A stretch of 64,000 nt of DNA, taken from CAZOWL01 sp964583605. GTDB taxonomy: Bacteria; Pseudomonadota; Gammaproteobacteria; Chromatiales; Chromatiaceae. Of the stretch, positions 34,169 to 42,848 are shown one piece after another (within the stretch, counting starts at the first letter, position 1; each line of letters opens with the position of its first letter). The notes beneath the pieces are model-generated. The model saw only the letters and a list, made by a program, of their open reading frames with translations, made no database searches and had not been told where the DNA came from. The stretch covers positions 186,001 through 250,000 of the forward strand of contig CAZOWL010000001.1 of the NCBI GenBank assembly GCA_964583605.1. The letters are read 5' to 3'. Position numbers and translations under genes: made by a program.

Positions 34169-36644
34169 AGGCAAAATCGTTGAGCTTAATGAGACTAATA
34201 AATGGGGGTTGATTCAGCCGGATGGACCTGGCGAAAAACTCCGATTTCGATTCGATGACGTCCTTAACCTATGTCTATGGGCCGAAATGCTTGTGGGAAC
34301 GCGGGTTCGCTTCGATGAGAGGAACACCAGAGGCGACAAGATCGCACGTAACATACTTCCGGTGGTGCAAGTGAGTGAGTCTAGCCTGACTGGCTGCCGG
34401 TTCTATAACCCCTACAATTTCGTTCGTTTTCTCACGCCCCGCGCCAAGCATGACATGACGGTAAAGGAGGACAAGAAGGCAACACGAGCGGTACGGGCAC
34501 GACCTCGAAATAACATTCTCGCCGACGCTTTCCGCGCAGCCCAGGAGGCTTCTGAAAGCCGCCAGGCCACTTCGCAATCACGAGCAGGCCATGAGCTCGA
34601 AGACCGTCTCCTAGGCCGCTGCCCGCCGCCGCCTCACGATCGGTACGTGGGCATCAGCGGTCGCATCGTGTGCGAAGCAGAGGCAGTGACCCCGCTGTTT
34701 GTCTCTGACTCAGAAAACGTAACCGGGGAATCACACAAGAGCTATCGCTTCTACCAACGGCACGGCGAACGGGCCCTGCCCGCAAGCAGTCTCCGCGGCA
34801 TGATCAGATCTATCTTCGAGGCAGCAACGAACGCTTGCATGATCCAGATGGCGGGAAACCGCCGATTGACTCGACACGTTACCGATAAAGAAGCGCAAGC
34901 TCTCGTCCCGGCTCGGGTGATCCGCCAGGACAACGAACTCTGGCTCGAGATACTGAATGGGGATACTCCGTTTGTTCCAGGCCGGCCCCCAGGCAACGGT
35001 CATGCTCAATACGCCGCGTGGGTTCCGCAATACCTAACCAGAATGCTCGTCCACCGCCACCGCACGAACCATAACGGACCATACGGCGCGCGGCAAGACG
35101 TTGCCCTGCCATTAGAGACGCATGATATTGAAGGTCGGCCGAAACCCGTGTATGCGCTCCTCCAAGAGATAGATCATCCGAGTGGCAAGTTTCGGTTCTA
35201 CTCCGCAAGTGTCATCAAGCAATCGAAGGACCAGTTCCCCGCGACGCAGCCTGGACAAATCGTCCGGAAAGGCTACTTACATCTCACCAACCAGAATATC
35301 GAAAACAAGCACGACGAGCGGTTATTTTTCTCCAGAAAAGAAAATCCACAAAGGATCGGTCCACTGCCAGCAGATGTAATAGAAGGCTACCGCCAGCTGA
35401 TAAACGACTACAAAGAGCGGCATCGGGATCATGTGAAGAAGGCTGAGCGGGAGGGAAGAGATCCTGAAGAACCCGATACGACGCACGGGAAGGCTGCCTT
35501 TTCGCGCCATATCGTTCGTGAGGGCTCCGAGAGTTTGCAAGATGGCGACCTCGTATACGCTCTCGTGGAAAACGCTAGCGAGGTGAGCTTTCTCGGTCCG
35601 GTCGCTCGTCCACGCATCCCCTACAAGTGCCGTATACAGGATTGTCTGCCCAGCAGCGGCGCCGCAGAGGCTCCAGACGATGCAACCGGGCTCGGCGATA
35701 TCACGCCCTGCTCGGACGTGGAGCGGCTATGCCCTGCCTGTCGGACCTTCGGTTGGGTCGCGCACCAGGAGCCGGGCAGGCAAACCGAACACTCGGCCTA
35801 CGCTGGGCGGTTGCGTCTTAGCGACGCGAAGCTTATCGAGGATCGGGGGCGTCTTGACGCGACATCGTTGGCGGTCCTCTCGGCGCCCAAGCCGACGACC
35901 GTCCGCTTCTACCTGGAAGAGTGGCGCAATGGGGCTCGCGTCCCACGACAGGATGGCCGGTGGGGCAAGAGCGCTGACAAAGGCTATGATGGCGAAGACC
36001 ATCGACTGCGAGGCCGAAAGGTCTATCGGCACCATCGCGCGGCCTCAGAGCAAGAGTATCGGCATTCTGGTGGCAACCAAGAGGGGGGGAGCGATCAGAA
36101 CCGTACCGTCCGCGACGCGTTGATGCCCGGCGCCCGCTTCCGATTCTCGATCGACTTCGAGAACCTCGCCCCCTTGGAGCTCGGCGCCCTGCTCTGGACC
36201 CTGGAGCTTGACGGGAAAGCCTATCACCGATTGGGCTATGCCAAGCCCCTCGGTTTCGGCAGCGTGAAGGTCCACGTGAAGGGGCTCCGGCGCATGAACC
36301 CTGGGCAGCGCTATCAAGGGACCGGAAGCCGAGGAGGGTGGGAGTCCATCATCGGCGAGAAAGAGGGGTTGATTGATGCTTTCAAACAGGCGCTGATAGA
36401 TGCCTACCCGGACGACGGCAAGGACGGCTTCGAGTCGCTGCCCAACATCGCCGATCTGCTGACCCTGCTGTCCGAGCCGGCGGAGGATCTACCGATCCAC
36501 TACCCGCGAAGCACCGAGGAGCCGGATCCAGAAGGCAAGAATTTCACTTGGTTCGTTACCAACAACAGGCGCGCGCATCTGGTTCTGCCACTGCCGCAGG
36601 AGGATCACGGGCTCCCGCTGCTCCGACCAATGGGCGGGCGTTGA
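34161..36644 (+). CDS. large Cas7 with OB/cold-shock-like N-terminus (TIGR03986-type, Cas7-insertion)
   Basis: 827 residues. The first ~65 resemble a cold-shock/OB fold (REGKIVELNETNKWGLIQPD, then LRFRFDDV). The RAMP core follows: VTPLFVSDSENV, LPASSLRGMIRSIFEAATNACM, a zinc-type CPACRTFGWV near 520, and a late GYAKPLGFGSVKVH. A long middle segment (about 270-470, with lysine- and glutamate-rich stretches) is inserted, as in the Cas7-insertion subunit of III-Dv. It should occupy the end of the crRNA backbone. Base composition is visibly less GC-rich than the genes before it. Last gene of the operon. Confidence 0.85.
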   Translation: MREGKIVELNETNKWGLIQPDGPGEKLRFRFDDVLNLCLWAEMLVGTRVRFDERNTRGDKIARNILPVVQVSESSLTGCRFYNPYNFVRFLTPRAKHDMTVKEDKKATRAVRARPRNNILADAFRAAQEASESRQATSQSRAGHELEDRLLGRCPPPPHDRYVGISGRIVCEAEAVTPLFVSDSENVTGESHKSYRFYQRHGERALPASSLRGMIRSIFEAATNACMIQMAGNRRLTRHVTDKEAQALVPARVIRQDNELWLEILNGDTPFVPGRPPGNGHAQYAAWVPQYLTRMLVHRHRTNHNGPYGARQDVALPLETHDIEGRPKPVYALLQEIDHPSGKFRFYSASVIKQSKDQFPATQPGQIVRKGYLHLTNQNIENKHDERLFFSRKENPQRIGPLPADVIEGYRQLINDYKERHRDHVKKAEREGRDPEEPDTTHGKAAFSRHIVREGSESLQDGDLVYALVENASEVSFLGPVARPRIPYKCRIQDCLPSSGAAEAPDDATGLGDITPCSDVERLCPACRTFGWVAHQEPGRQTEHSAYAGRLRLSDAKLIEDRGRLDATSLAVLSAPKPTTVRFYLEEWRNGARVPRQDGRWGKSADKGYDGEDHRLRGRKVYRHHRAASEQEYRHSGGNQEGGSDQNRTVRDALMPGARFRFSIDFENLAPLELGALLWTLELDGKAYHRLGYAKPLGFGSVKVHVKGLRRMNPGQRYQGTGSRGGWESIIGEKEGLIDAFKQALIDAYPDDGKDGFESLPNIADLLTLLSEPAEDLPIHYPRSTEEPDPEGKNFTWFVTNNRRAHLVLPLPQEDHGLPLLRPMGGR

Positions 36645-36690
36645 ATCGACCTCGGGCGAAATGCCGTTCGCGAGCGGCGCGCGAGGCAAG

Positions 36691-39009
36691 TCAGCCGCGC
36701 GATCCTTCCACCAAATCCCGCAGAAACCGAAACCGCTGACGGCCGTATGGCATCACGGCATACTCTCGGATCGCCTCGTCGTTGAGCAATTGCGACAGCT
36801 CGCGGCGGGCGCGTCTCTTCTCGGTGCGGTCGCCTGCGGTCCACCAGCGCGCAGCGAGAAACAGCGTCTGCACGAGAAACGACACCTCGATGCCGGGCTG
36901 CGTCGTATCCTCCAGGTTTCGGGCGAGGCGATCGAAGGCCCATCGATAGCCTTGCGGATCGAGCGGCTCGTTGAGCTTGCCCCAGCGCAACAAGGCAATG
37001 GAGAAGAGATTAACCAGCAGGCGTCGCTCGACACATCGACAAACAAATGGCGCGGTCGGGCACGTGTCCAACTGGCCGATCATGGTCTCGACGCCGGCCT
37101 GCACCTCCGCAAGCGCGGGCACGGCGATCGGCGGGTGCTGCCGAAGAAACAGGTCAAATAGGTGATAGGTGAGGTGCAGGGCATGTTGCTCTACCGCGAA
37201 TCGGATCTCGCATCCCTCCAGCTCAGGGCAATGCTCGCGGTCGCGGGCAAGCCTGTCACGGGCTTGATCGAGGCAGTCGCCGACCCTCACCAGGTCTCGC
37301 GCATGTCGGGCGCTGTGGCGCAGCGCGACGGCGCGCATGAAGGCGGCCTCGCGTCCGGAGATGTTCTCGAGGCGCTGATTGTCCGCGATCTCCAGTGCCC
37401 GCTCGGCCAACACGGCCGCCACATGCCAGCTCCCTTCTGCAGCGAAGAGCTCGGCATAGGCGAGGAAGTAGGTGTAGCGTGACGGGTCCTCATCCAACAG
37501 CGCGCGCAGATCGGCCTGGAAGGAGGCATCCCAGCGCTTCGCAGAGCGAGAGGCGAGCATATTCTGGACGAAGGCTTGCGCCTTGCCGAAGCGGTCGTAG
37601 CAGAGAACGGGAGGATTCCGCGGGCGCATGGCGCGCTTGATCGATTGATGGAACAAGAGACCATAGCCGGCATCGGTCGCCGCCTCGAAGCAGGCCTCCC
37701 AGGTCGCCAATACACGCTCGTGGAGCTGTCTCTCAACGGACTCGAGGATCTCTCCCAATGCACCTCGCACTTCGTCCAAACGGCGATCCCCAGTCGTCTC
37801 GCCGGCGGTTTGCCCGATCTGGCTGAGACTCAGGCTGCTCGTGTAGCGCGACCACCGGGAGACAAAATCGTCGACGATTCCCGGCCGGGTCTCGAGCACG
37901 GGCGCAGCCATCGCGGCCAGATCCGCCTGATCCTTCTCGACCAGCTCACCCAGTTCATGCAGATAGCTGTGGCCATGAGTGTGCAGTTCACCGAGAAACG
38001 TGTCGAGCCAATCGAGGAACTCAGGGTCGGGACTGGACGCAGTGTCCGGGTCAACGGGCGAGAGCACCCCAGGCTCCGAGAGGTAAGCCCGCGGATGCCG
38101 CAGATAGAGCCCGGCAAAGGTCCGCTTGCCATCGCCAGCGGGATAACGGCGCGCGGCCGCATGAATTGACGGATCGCCGGTGATCAGGACGAAGCGACAT
38201 TGCTCCTGGTCCAGGCGTCGGTTGATCCGTTCCAGCCGAGCCAGCATTTCAGCGTCGTCATAGATGAGAACCCGGCTCCGAGCCTTGGACTTCGTATCGA
38301 CCAATCGGTTGAACCAACGCTCCTTCAAATCGTTGAACCCAACTTGATCGGCGAACCGCTGGGGCGGCGCGAACGCATCCTGCAGTGCTTCCTGTGGCAG
38401 CAAACCGCGTTCCAATACGAAGCTCAGCGGAGCGATCCGCGTATGCTTGAAGAGGCGGCGCAGGCGCTCCAGCGAGACGGCCGGGCCACTCTCTCCGCGG
38501 AGCAGCCTGGTCAAGCCCGGCGCTTCGTCGGCCAGACGCTCTAGCACCGCAGCCTCGTCCTGCAACGACTGCAGTTCCTCACAAAGGCGGTGGAACTTCC
38601 GAAGCTCCTCCTCGGCGGTGCGATGCTCGCGATCGGCGCGGTGGACCATGCCGGAAAAGATCGCCCCAATCTCCTGCTCCATGGGCGGCAGTACGATTAA
38701 AGGGTGGTCGCCCGCGACACGGAAGAAGATGTCATCGGCCAGTGCACGACCAAGGGCGATCGACAGGTTGCGATCATCGTCCGGAAAGACTTCCGCGTAT
38801 CCTCTTTCGCGCCGTCTGGTGCGCACGGCCACTTCTTCTGGCGCCGCGTAGAGCACGACTACGTCGGTGTCCACCGCGTGCAACACGGTGCCCCCACTCG
38901 CCCGAAAGACGCAATCCCGTCGCCATGGCTCCATAATGCGACGCTGCTCTGCGGCGGCGCGAAGTAACGACGCGAGCGCCTCGGGGTCCGAGCGTTGTGG
39001 AGTAACCAC
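36691..39009 (-). CDS. PIN-like domain plus helical-repeat protein, function unknown
   Basis: 772 residues from a GTG that overlaps the upstream stop by one base (TAGTG). The N-terminal ~290 residues fit a PIN-type nuclease with a long insert: strand VLHAVDTDVVVLYAAP with the first Asp, IVLPPMEQEIGAIF with a Glu, then VLIYDDAEMLARLERIN and RFVLITGDPSIHAA with the last acid. The remaining ~480 residues are all helical with a TPR-like rhythm (YTYFLAYAELFAAEGSWHVAAVLAERALEIA). Such a combination would fit an RNase or flap nuclease whose activity is gated by the repeat domain. It ends 46 bases from the type III operon, facing it. I do not recognise the family. Confidence 0.6.
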   Translation of the reverse strand: MVTPQRSDPEALASLLRAAAEQRRIMEPWRRDCVFRASGGTVLHAVDTDVVVLYAAPEEVAVRTRRRERGYAEVFPDDDRNLSIALGRALADDIFFRVAGDHPLIVLPPMEQEIGAIFSGMVHRADREHRTAEEELRKFHRLCEELQSLQDEAAVLERLADEAPGLTRLLRGESGPAVSLERLRRLFKHTRIAPLSFVLERGLLPQEALQDAFAPPQRFADQVGFNDLKERWFNRLVDTKSKARSRVLIYDDAEMLARLERINRRLDQEQCRFVLITGDPSIHAAARRYPAGDGKRTFAGLYLRHPRAYLSEPGVLSPVDPDTASSPDPEFLDWLDTFLGELHTHGHSYLHELGELVEKDQADLAAMAAPVLETRPGIVDDFVSRWSRYTSSLSLSQIGQTAGETTGDRRLDEVRGALGEILESVERQLHERVLATWEACFEAATDAGYGLLFHQSIKRAMRPRNPPVLCYDRFGKAQAFVQNMLASRSAKRWDASFQADLRALLDEDPSRYTYFLAYAELFAAEGSWHVAAVLAERALEIADNQRLENISGREAAFMRAVALRHSARHARDLVRVGDCLDQARDRLARDREHCPELEGCEIRFAVEQHALHLTYHLFDLFLRQHPPIAVPALAEVQAGVETMIGQLDTCPTAPFVCRCVERRLLVNLFSIALLRWGKLNEPLDPQGYRWAFDRLARNLEDTTQPGIEVSFLVQTLFLAARWWTAGDRTEKRRARRELSQLLNDEAIREYAVMPYGRQRFRFLRDLVEGSRG

Positions 39010-39986
39010 TATCCGAGGCCGAAACGATGCATCAGGGCGGCTTCATCGGGTCCCGGAGGCGGCAGAGGAGCGCCACCTCCGGGAGGGGTGATCAAGGCCT
39101 CGCGTCGGAGGAGGCTCATCAGCCCGAAGAACCCCTTCCCTTCCTCGGGCAGGCGTATCGAAACCGCGGGTCTTGTTCCGACGTACACGTATAGATGATC
39201 GTCCGCGCGTTGCTCGCAGACGAGCAGGGAATCCGATCCAGCGAGCAGTGAGCGGACGAGCCAACCATCGAGGCCAGCGTCAGGTCGGTCCCGATCGAAA
39301 TACTTCAGGCGAGGCCAGGCATCAACGACACGTTCCAGCCCAACCGCGTCGAATATAGATTCAGCGAGATCCCTCTGCACGCGATCGGGCTCGGCGGCCG
39401 CACGAAACATCTCGCGCAAGAGCTCGCGAAGCTGCGTCAGGTGTGCGACCAGGTTCTCATCATCTGCGCGGCAAAGCGCCTCCAACGCCATCCCTGCGTA
39501 GGCTTCGTGGAAATGGCGTCCGCTGTAAATCAAAGCGCGCAGCGCCGCCACCGCGTCCTGGCGCGGTGCGGCAAGTCGCGCAACCGTCATCATCGCGACC
39601 CCGAAGAGACTGTCGCCTTCGCCATTGACGACGCTGCCGAAGAACCCATTGCCGACTCGGGCTGGAAGCACTCGCAAGATCTCGGGAGCCGGTAGAGCAG
39701 CGGCAAGAGACAATAGGTGCTCAAAGATCTCCACGTGCCTGGGATCGGGCTCCAGCGAGGCCAGGAGATTGGCGAGACCGTCGCGAAACGACGCACGGAG
39801 GGAGGCATCGAGGGCACCGTAAGCGTCTTTGAGCCCGAGCGACAGGAAGTCCGCTCGTCGGATAGCGGCGTCAGCGCCGGGGAATGCCCAGGCACCCGCC
39901 CCTTCAAGGAGGTAGGATTCGAAGCCCACGCGCAACCACCGCTCGAAGTCTGCCGCTTGAAAGCCCTTGAAATGATCGATTGGCAT
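39009..39986 (-). CDS. uncharacterised helical protein of a three-gene cassette
   Basis: 325 residues, middle gene. It looks mostly helical and acidic with conserved-looking aromatic positions (FERWLRVGFESYLLEGAGAW, VGNGFFGSVVNGEGDSLFGV) and a Pro/Gly-rich tail (PPGGGAPLPPPGPDE). No known motif was found. The stop overlaps the start of the PIN-like gene by one base and the start lies 25 bases after the first gene, so the three are surely one operon. It could be a regulator or inhibitor of the PIN-like protein. Confidence 0.6.
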   Translation of the reverse strand: MPIDHFKGFQAADFERWLRVGFESYLLEGAGAWAFPGADAAIRRADFLSLGLKDAYGALDASLRASFRDGLANLLASLEPDPRHVEIFEHLLSLAAALPAPEILRVLPARVGNGFFGSVVNGEGDSLFGVAMMTVARLAAPRQDAVAALRALIYSGRHFHEAYAGMALEALCRADDENLVAHLTQLRELLREMFRAAAEPDRVQRDLAESIFDAVGLERVVDAWPRLKYFDRDRPDAGLDGWLVRSLLAGSDSLLVCEQRADDHLYVYVGTRPAVSIRLPEEGKGFFGLMSLLRREALITPPGGGAPLPPPGPDEAALMHRFGLG

Positions 39987-40011
39987 GTGATCGCCAGTTA
40001 GGTGTCTGATT

Positions 40012-41109
40012 TCAGCAGCCGATCATCTCGAGAACACGCCGCTTCACGGCGGTCTCCCCGCCATGCTTGGCGCAGAGGCGTAGCGCGAAGGCATAGTCAT
40101 CATCGCGGCCTTCCCCGCGACAAACCACACCGCGCTCGATTCGGGTGCTACCTAAAGGCACTACCCGAAGCGCACCGAGGTAAGTGGTAGGGATCGGCTC
40201 CAGGACGCGTTCACGACAGCCGTCGGCGATTTGCTCCCCAGCCGCGACGCGTCGCAGATCCGCTGTATATCCCCAGGCCGCACGCCTGCGATTGCAGGCA
40301 AGGTCAAGCCGCACCTTGAAACGTCGATGGGCCGCCGCGTCGGCAAAGGTTGGTCGTGCCGTCCCGACACGCCCCACATTTACCTCAGGCAAGTGTAGTG
40401 CGACAAGCGATTTTCCGCTGCGGATGTGAATCAAGCCCAGGGCGTCGCGCACGCAGTCTGCCGCATCGTGCGCGGCGACGTCTTGCTCAAGCTCAGCCGC
40501 CGCCGTCACCCACAGGACAGCGCTAGGCCGCCCCAAGGTGCGGGCAGTTCCCCGGAATGCGTCGGTGCGCAGGTGGAGCTCACAGGTCTTGGTGAGCTCG
40601 AAGGCGTCAGTGTGCCGGACTCTGTGGAGATCAGGATCCGGCTCGACACGAAGAACGCGCGCTGCCGCAAGTCGTTGTCGATCCTTCTCTGTCAGCAGAT
40701 GAAAAATAAGACCGTGAGTGGGCATGGCATGGATCAACCCCTTGCAGGCCTTCAGGGATCTCGGCTTCCTCTTGCAACGTAACAAAAAGGCCGGGCTTTC
40801 TCGCCCCGCAAGAAAATCTGGGGGTAGGGAATCGAGCAACAATGCATCCAGCGCCTGCAAGGCATCCTCTGCGACCTCCGCCTTCGGTGGCGGTACAGAA
40901 CCGACATACTTATCAGCGAGGACGCGCGACCGGTAGACGTGCAGATCGTGCCACCATGCAAAGACTTGCTTCACGAATTCACTGTCAACCAGCCCCTCGT
41001 CGAGGCTGGCCAGCGCATTGGCTGCGACCGTCAAGCCTGAAGGTACGCTCATCACGCTTGACACGAAATCGCGCTGGCTCAGCGCATCCAAATACTCTAT
41101 GAAGGTCAT
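40012..41109 (-). CDS. uncharacterised protein, first gene of the three-gene cassette
   Basis: 365 residues from an ATG with AGGGG about 12 bases upstream. The N-terminal half is helical (FVKQVFAWWHDLHVYRSRVL, EDALQALDALLLDSLPPDFL) and the C-terminal half is mixed, with a basic central stretch (FLLRCKRKPRSLKACKG). No catalytic motif, membrane segment or known fold was recognised. Its codon use resembles the host genome. Confidence 0.6.
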   Translation of the reverse strand: MTFIEYLDALSQRDFVSSVMSVPSGLTVAANALASLDEGLVDSEFVKQVFAWWHDLHVYRSRVLADKYVGSVPPPKAEVAEDALQALDALLLDSLPPDFLAGRESPAFLLRCKRKPRSLKACKGLIHAMPTHGLIFHLLTEKDRQRLAAARVLRVEPDPDLHRVRHTDAFELTKTCELHLRTDAFRGTARTLGRPSAVLWVTAAAELEQDVAAHDAADCVRDALGLIHIRSGKSLVALHLPEVNVGRVGTARPTFADAAAHRRFKVRLDLACNRRRAAWGYTADLRRVAAGEQIADGCRERVLEPIPTTYLGALRVVPLGSTRIERGVVCRGEGRDDDYAFALRLCAKHGGETAVKRRVLEMIGC

Positions 41110-41510
41110 CGAGCCCGATTCCCCTGGTGATCGCGAGGAGCGACTCGTTTGATCGCCCTGGAAGGACGGCCCTGGCAGATTTCTTCCCTAGAATAACACT
41201 GGTTATGAAGGCGCGTTGCGGGGAGAGCCACGCATGCTGGGAGCGCTGAATGCTGCAGCGGCTCGCTGGCTCAATGAATCGAAAAAACAATTCCCACTTG
41301 GAGAGGAAGATGTCCTCCAATGATTCCAAGGCCTGTACCTCGCTGTCCCGCGGCAGGTCGTGGCCATTCGGTTGGCTGCCGAGCATCAGGCCAATTCCGT
41401 CGCTCGTCGCCGCTGTCCCGAGCGATGCCGGCTGGGCTACCATGGGCGCCGCTCGTTCGGGGACGCGACGCGGCCCCGCTGACCCGCCCAGAGACTCATG
41501 ACGTCGTCAC
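41110..41510. other. divergent intergenic region between the cassette and the SNF2 gene
   Basis: 400 bases that should hold both promoters. A minus-strand frame spans part of it (40985-41443) but reads like noise. No clear promoter or repeat was identified. Confidence 0.4.
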
Positions 41511-42848
41511 ATGCCGCACCTGCCCGTCGCGCTCGATCCTGATCGTCTGCAGGAGGAGTTCCCTCCGGCCTATTTCGCGCGGGGGCAGCGCTACGTCCAC
41601 CAGAGGCGCGTCCTGAGCGCTGACTTCAGCCCGGCGCAGGGAATCATCGTAGGCCGTGTACGCGGCTCCGCGGGGCGCGTCTATCAATGCATCGTCCGCG
41701 TCGAGGGGCAGGCCGACGGTCGCCCTCTGGTTGCTGGTCAGTGCTCCTGCCCGATCGGCTATAACTGTAAGCATGTGGCGGCGGTCCTGCTGTCCCTGTG
41801 CGCAACAGGGCACCTCGATCCCGGGCAACCGCGCGCCGAGCCGCTACCCCTGCCGGTGCGCAGCTGGCTCGAGCATGCCGCGCGCCACGCCGTCGGCGCC
41901 GCTTCGGAGGATCCGCACCGGCTGCTGTACCTGTTGCGCAGCGACGAGCAGCACGGCTTGCGTCGTCTCTATCTCAAGGCCGTGAAGGTCCGCCGGCTCC
42001 AGACCGGCGGTTATGGCAAGGAGCAGAAATTCCACGTCGGTGGCGAGTCCCGGGCCGCCTTCGTGACACCTGAAGACCAGCGCATCATGGCGCTGGTGAA
42101 GGGCGGCCGTCACGGTGGCTACGGCGAAGAGGTGTGGCTCGGCGAGGAGACCGGCCGCGACGTGCTCCAGGCGATTATCTTGTCCGGCCGAGGATATTGG
42201 GGGAGCGTCGCAACGCCCGTGCTGCGTTATGCCGGACCGGTGACGGGCCGGCTCGTCTGGCAGCTCGGGGCCGACGCCATGATGCACGTGAGCCTCGAAA
42301 CGGATCGCTCTGGCCTCGCGCTGATCCCGGTCACACCGCCCTGGTATCTGAGCCCGGAAACCGGCGACTGCGGTCCCCTGGAGACCGGGCTCGGCGATCG
42401 CGAGGCCGGGCTGCTGGCGATGGCACCGGCGATCCCCCCCGAAGCCGCCGACGCCGTCAAGGAGGCCGCTAGGACACGCCTGCAAGGACTTCGGCGTCCC
42501 GCTCCCCGCCCGGCCCGAGCGACGTCAGATCGTCAGCCAGGCGCCCACCCCCTGCCTGCGCTTCCAGAGCGAGGACCGCTCGGCGAACGACACCTACCTC
42601 TATTGGGCGGTGCCGCGCCGGCCCGACTGGTCGCACCATGCGATCCTGTTCTTCGAGTACGGCGGCACCCGCATCGACCCCCGCTCGCCGGACCAGGTGA
42701 TCAGGCGCGCCGAAGCTGGCGTGCTGGTCGAGACCGAGCGTCACCGCGAGACCGAGCAGGCGGCTATCCAGACGCTCGAGGATCTCGGCCTACAACGCGC
42801 ATGGGACGTCGAGGACCGCCCTGGTCTCTGGCTCAAGCTCGCGGATGA
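41511..42848 (+). pseudogene. SWIM zinc-finger N-terminal part of a frameshifted SNF2 helicase
   Basis: The real coding part runs to about 42480; the remainder to the stop is out of frame and turns Arg/Pro-rich. It has a SWIM finger (QCSCPIGYNCKHVAAVLL, the CxC...CxH zinc pattern), thought to bind DNA or proteins, followed by a beta-rich domain usual in bacterial SWIM-SNF2 proteins. After 42480 the +1 frame continues perfectly (DFGVPLPARPERRQIVSQ, CLRFQSEDRSANDTYLYW) into the helicase, so a single inserted base, or two lost, separates the halves. A sequencing error would restore a ~1,100-residue protein. Confidence 0.85.
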
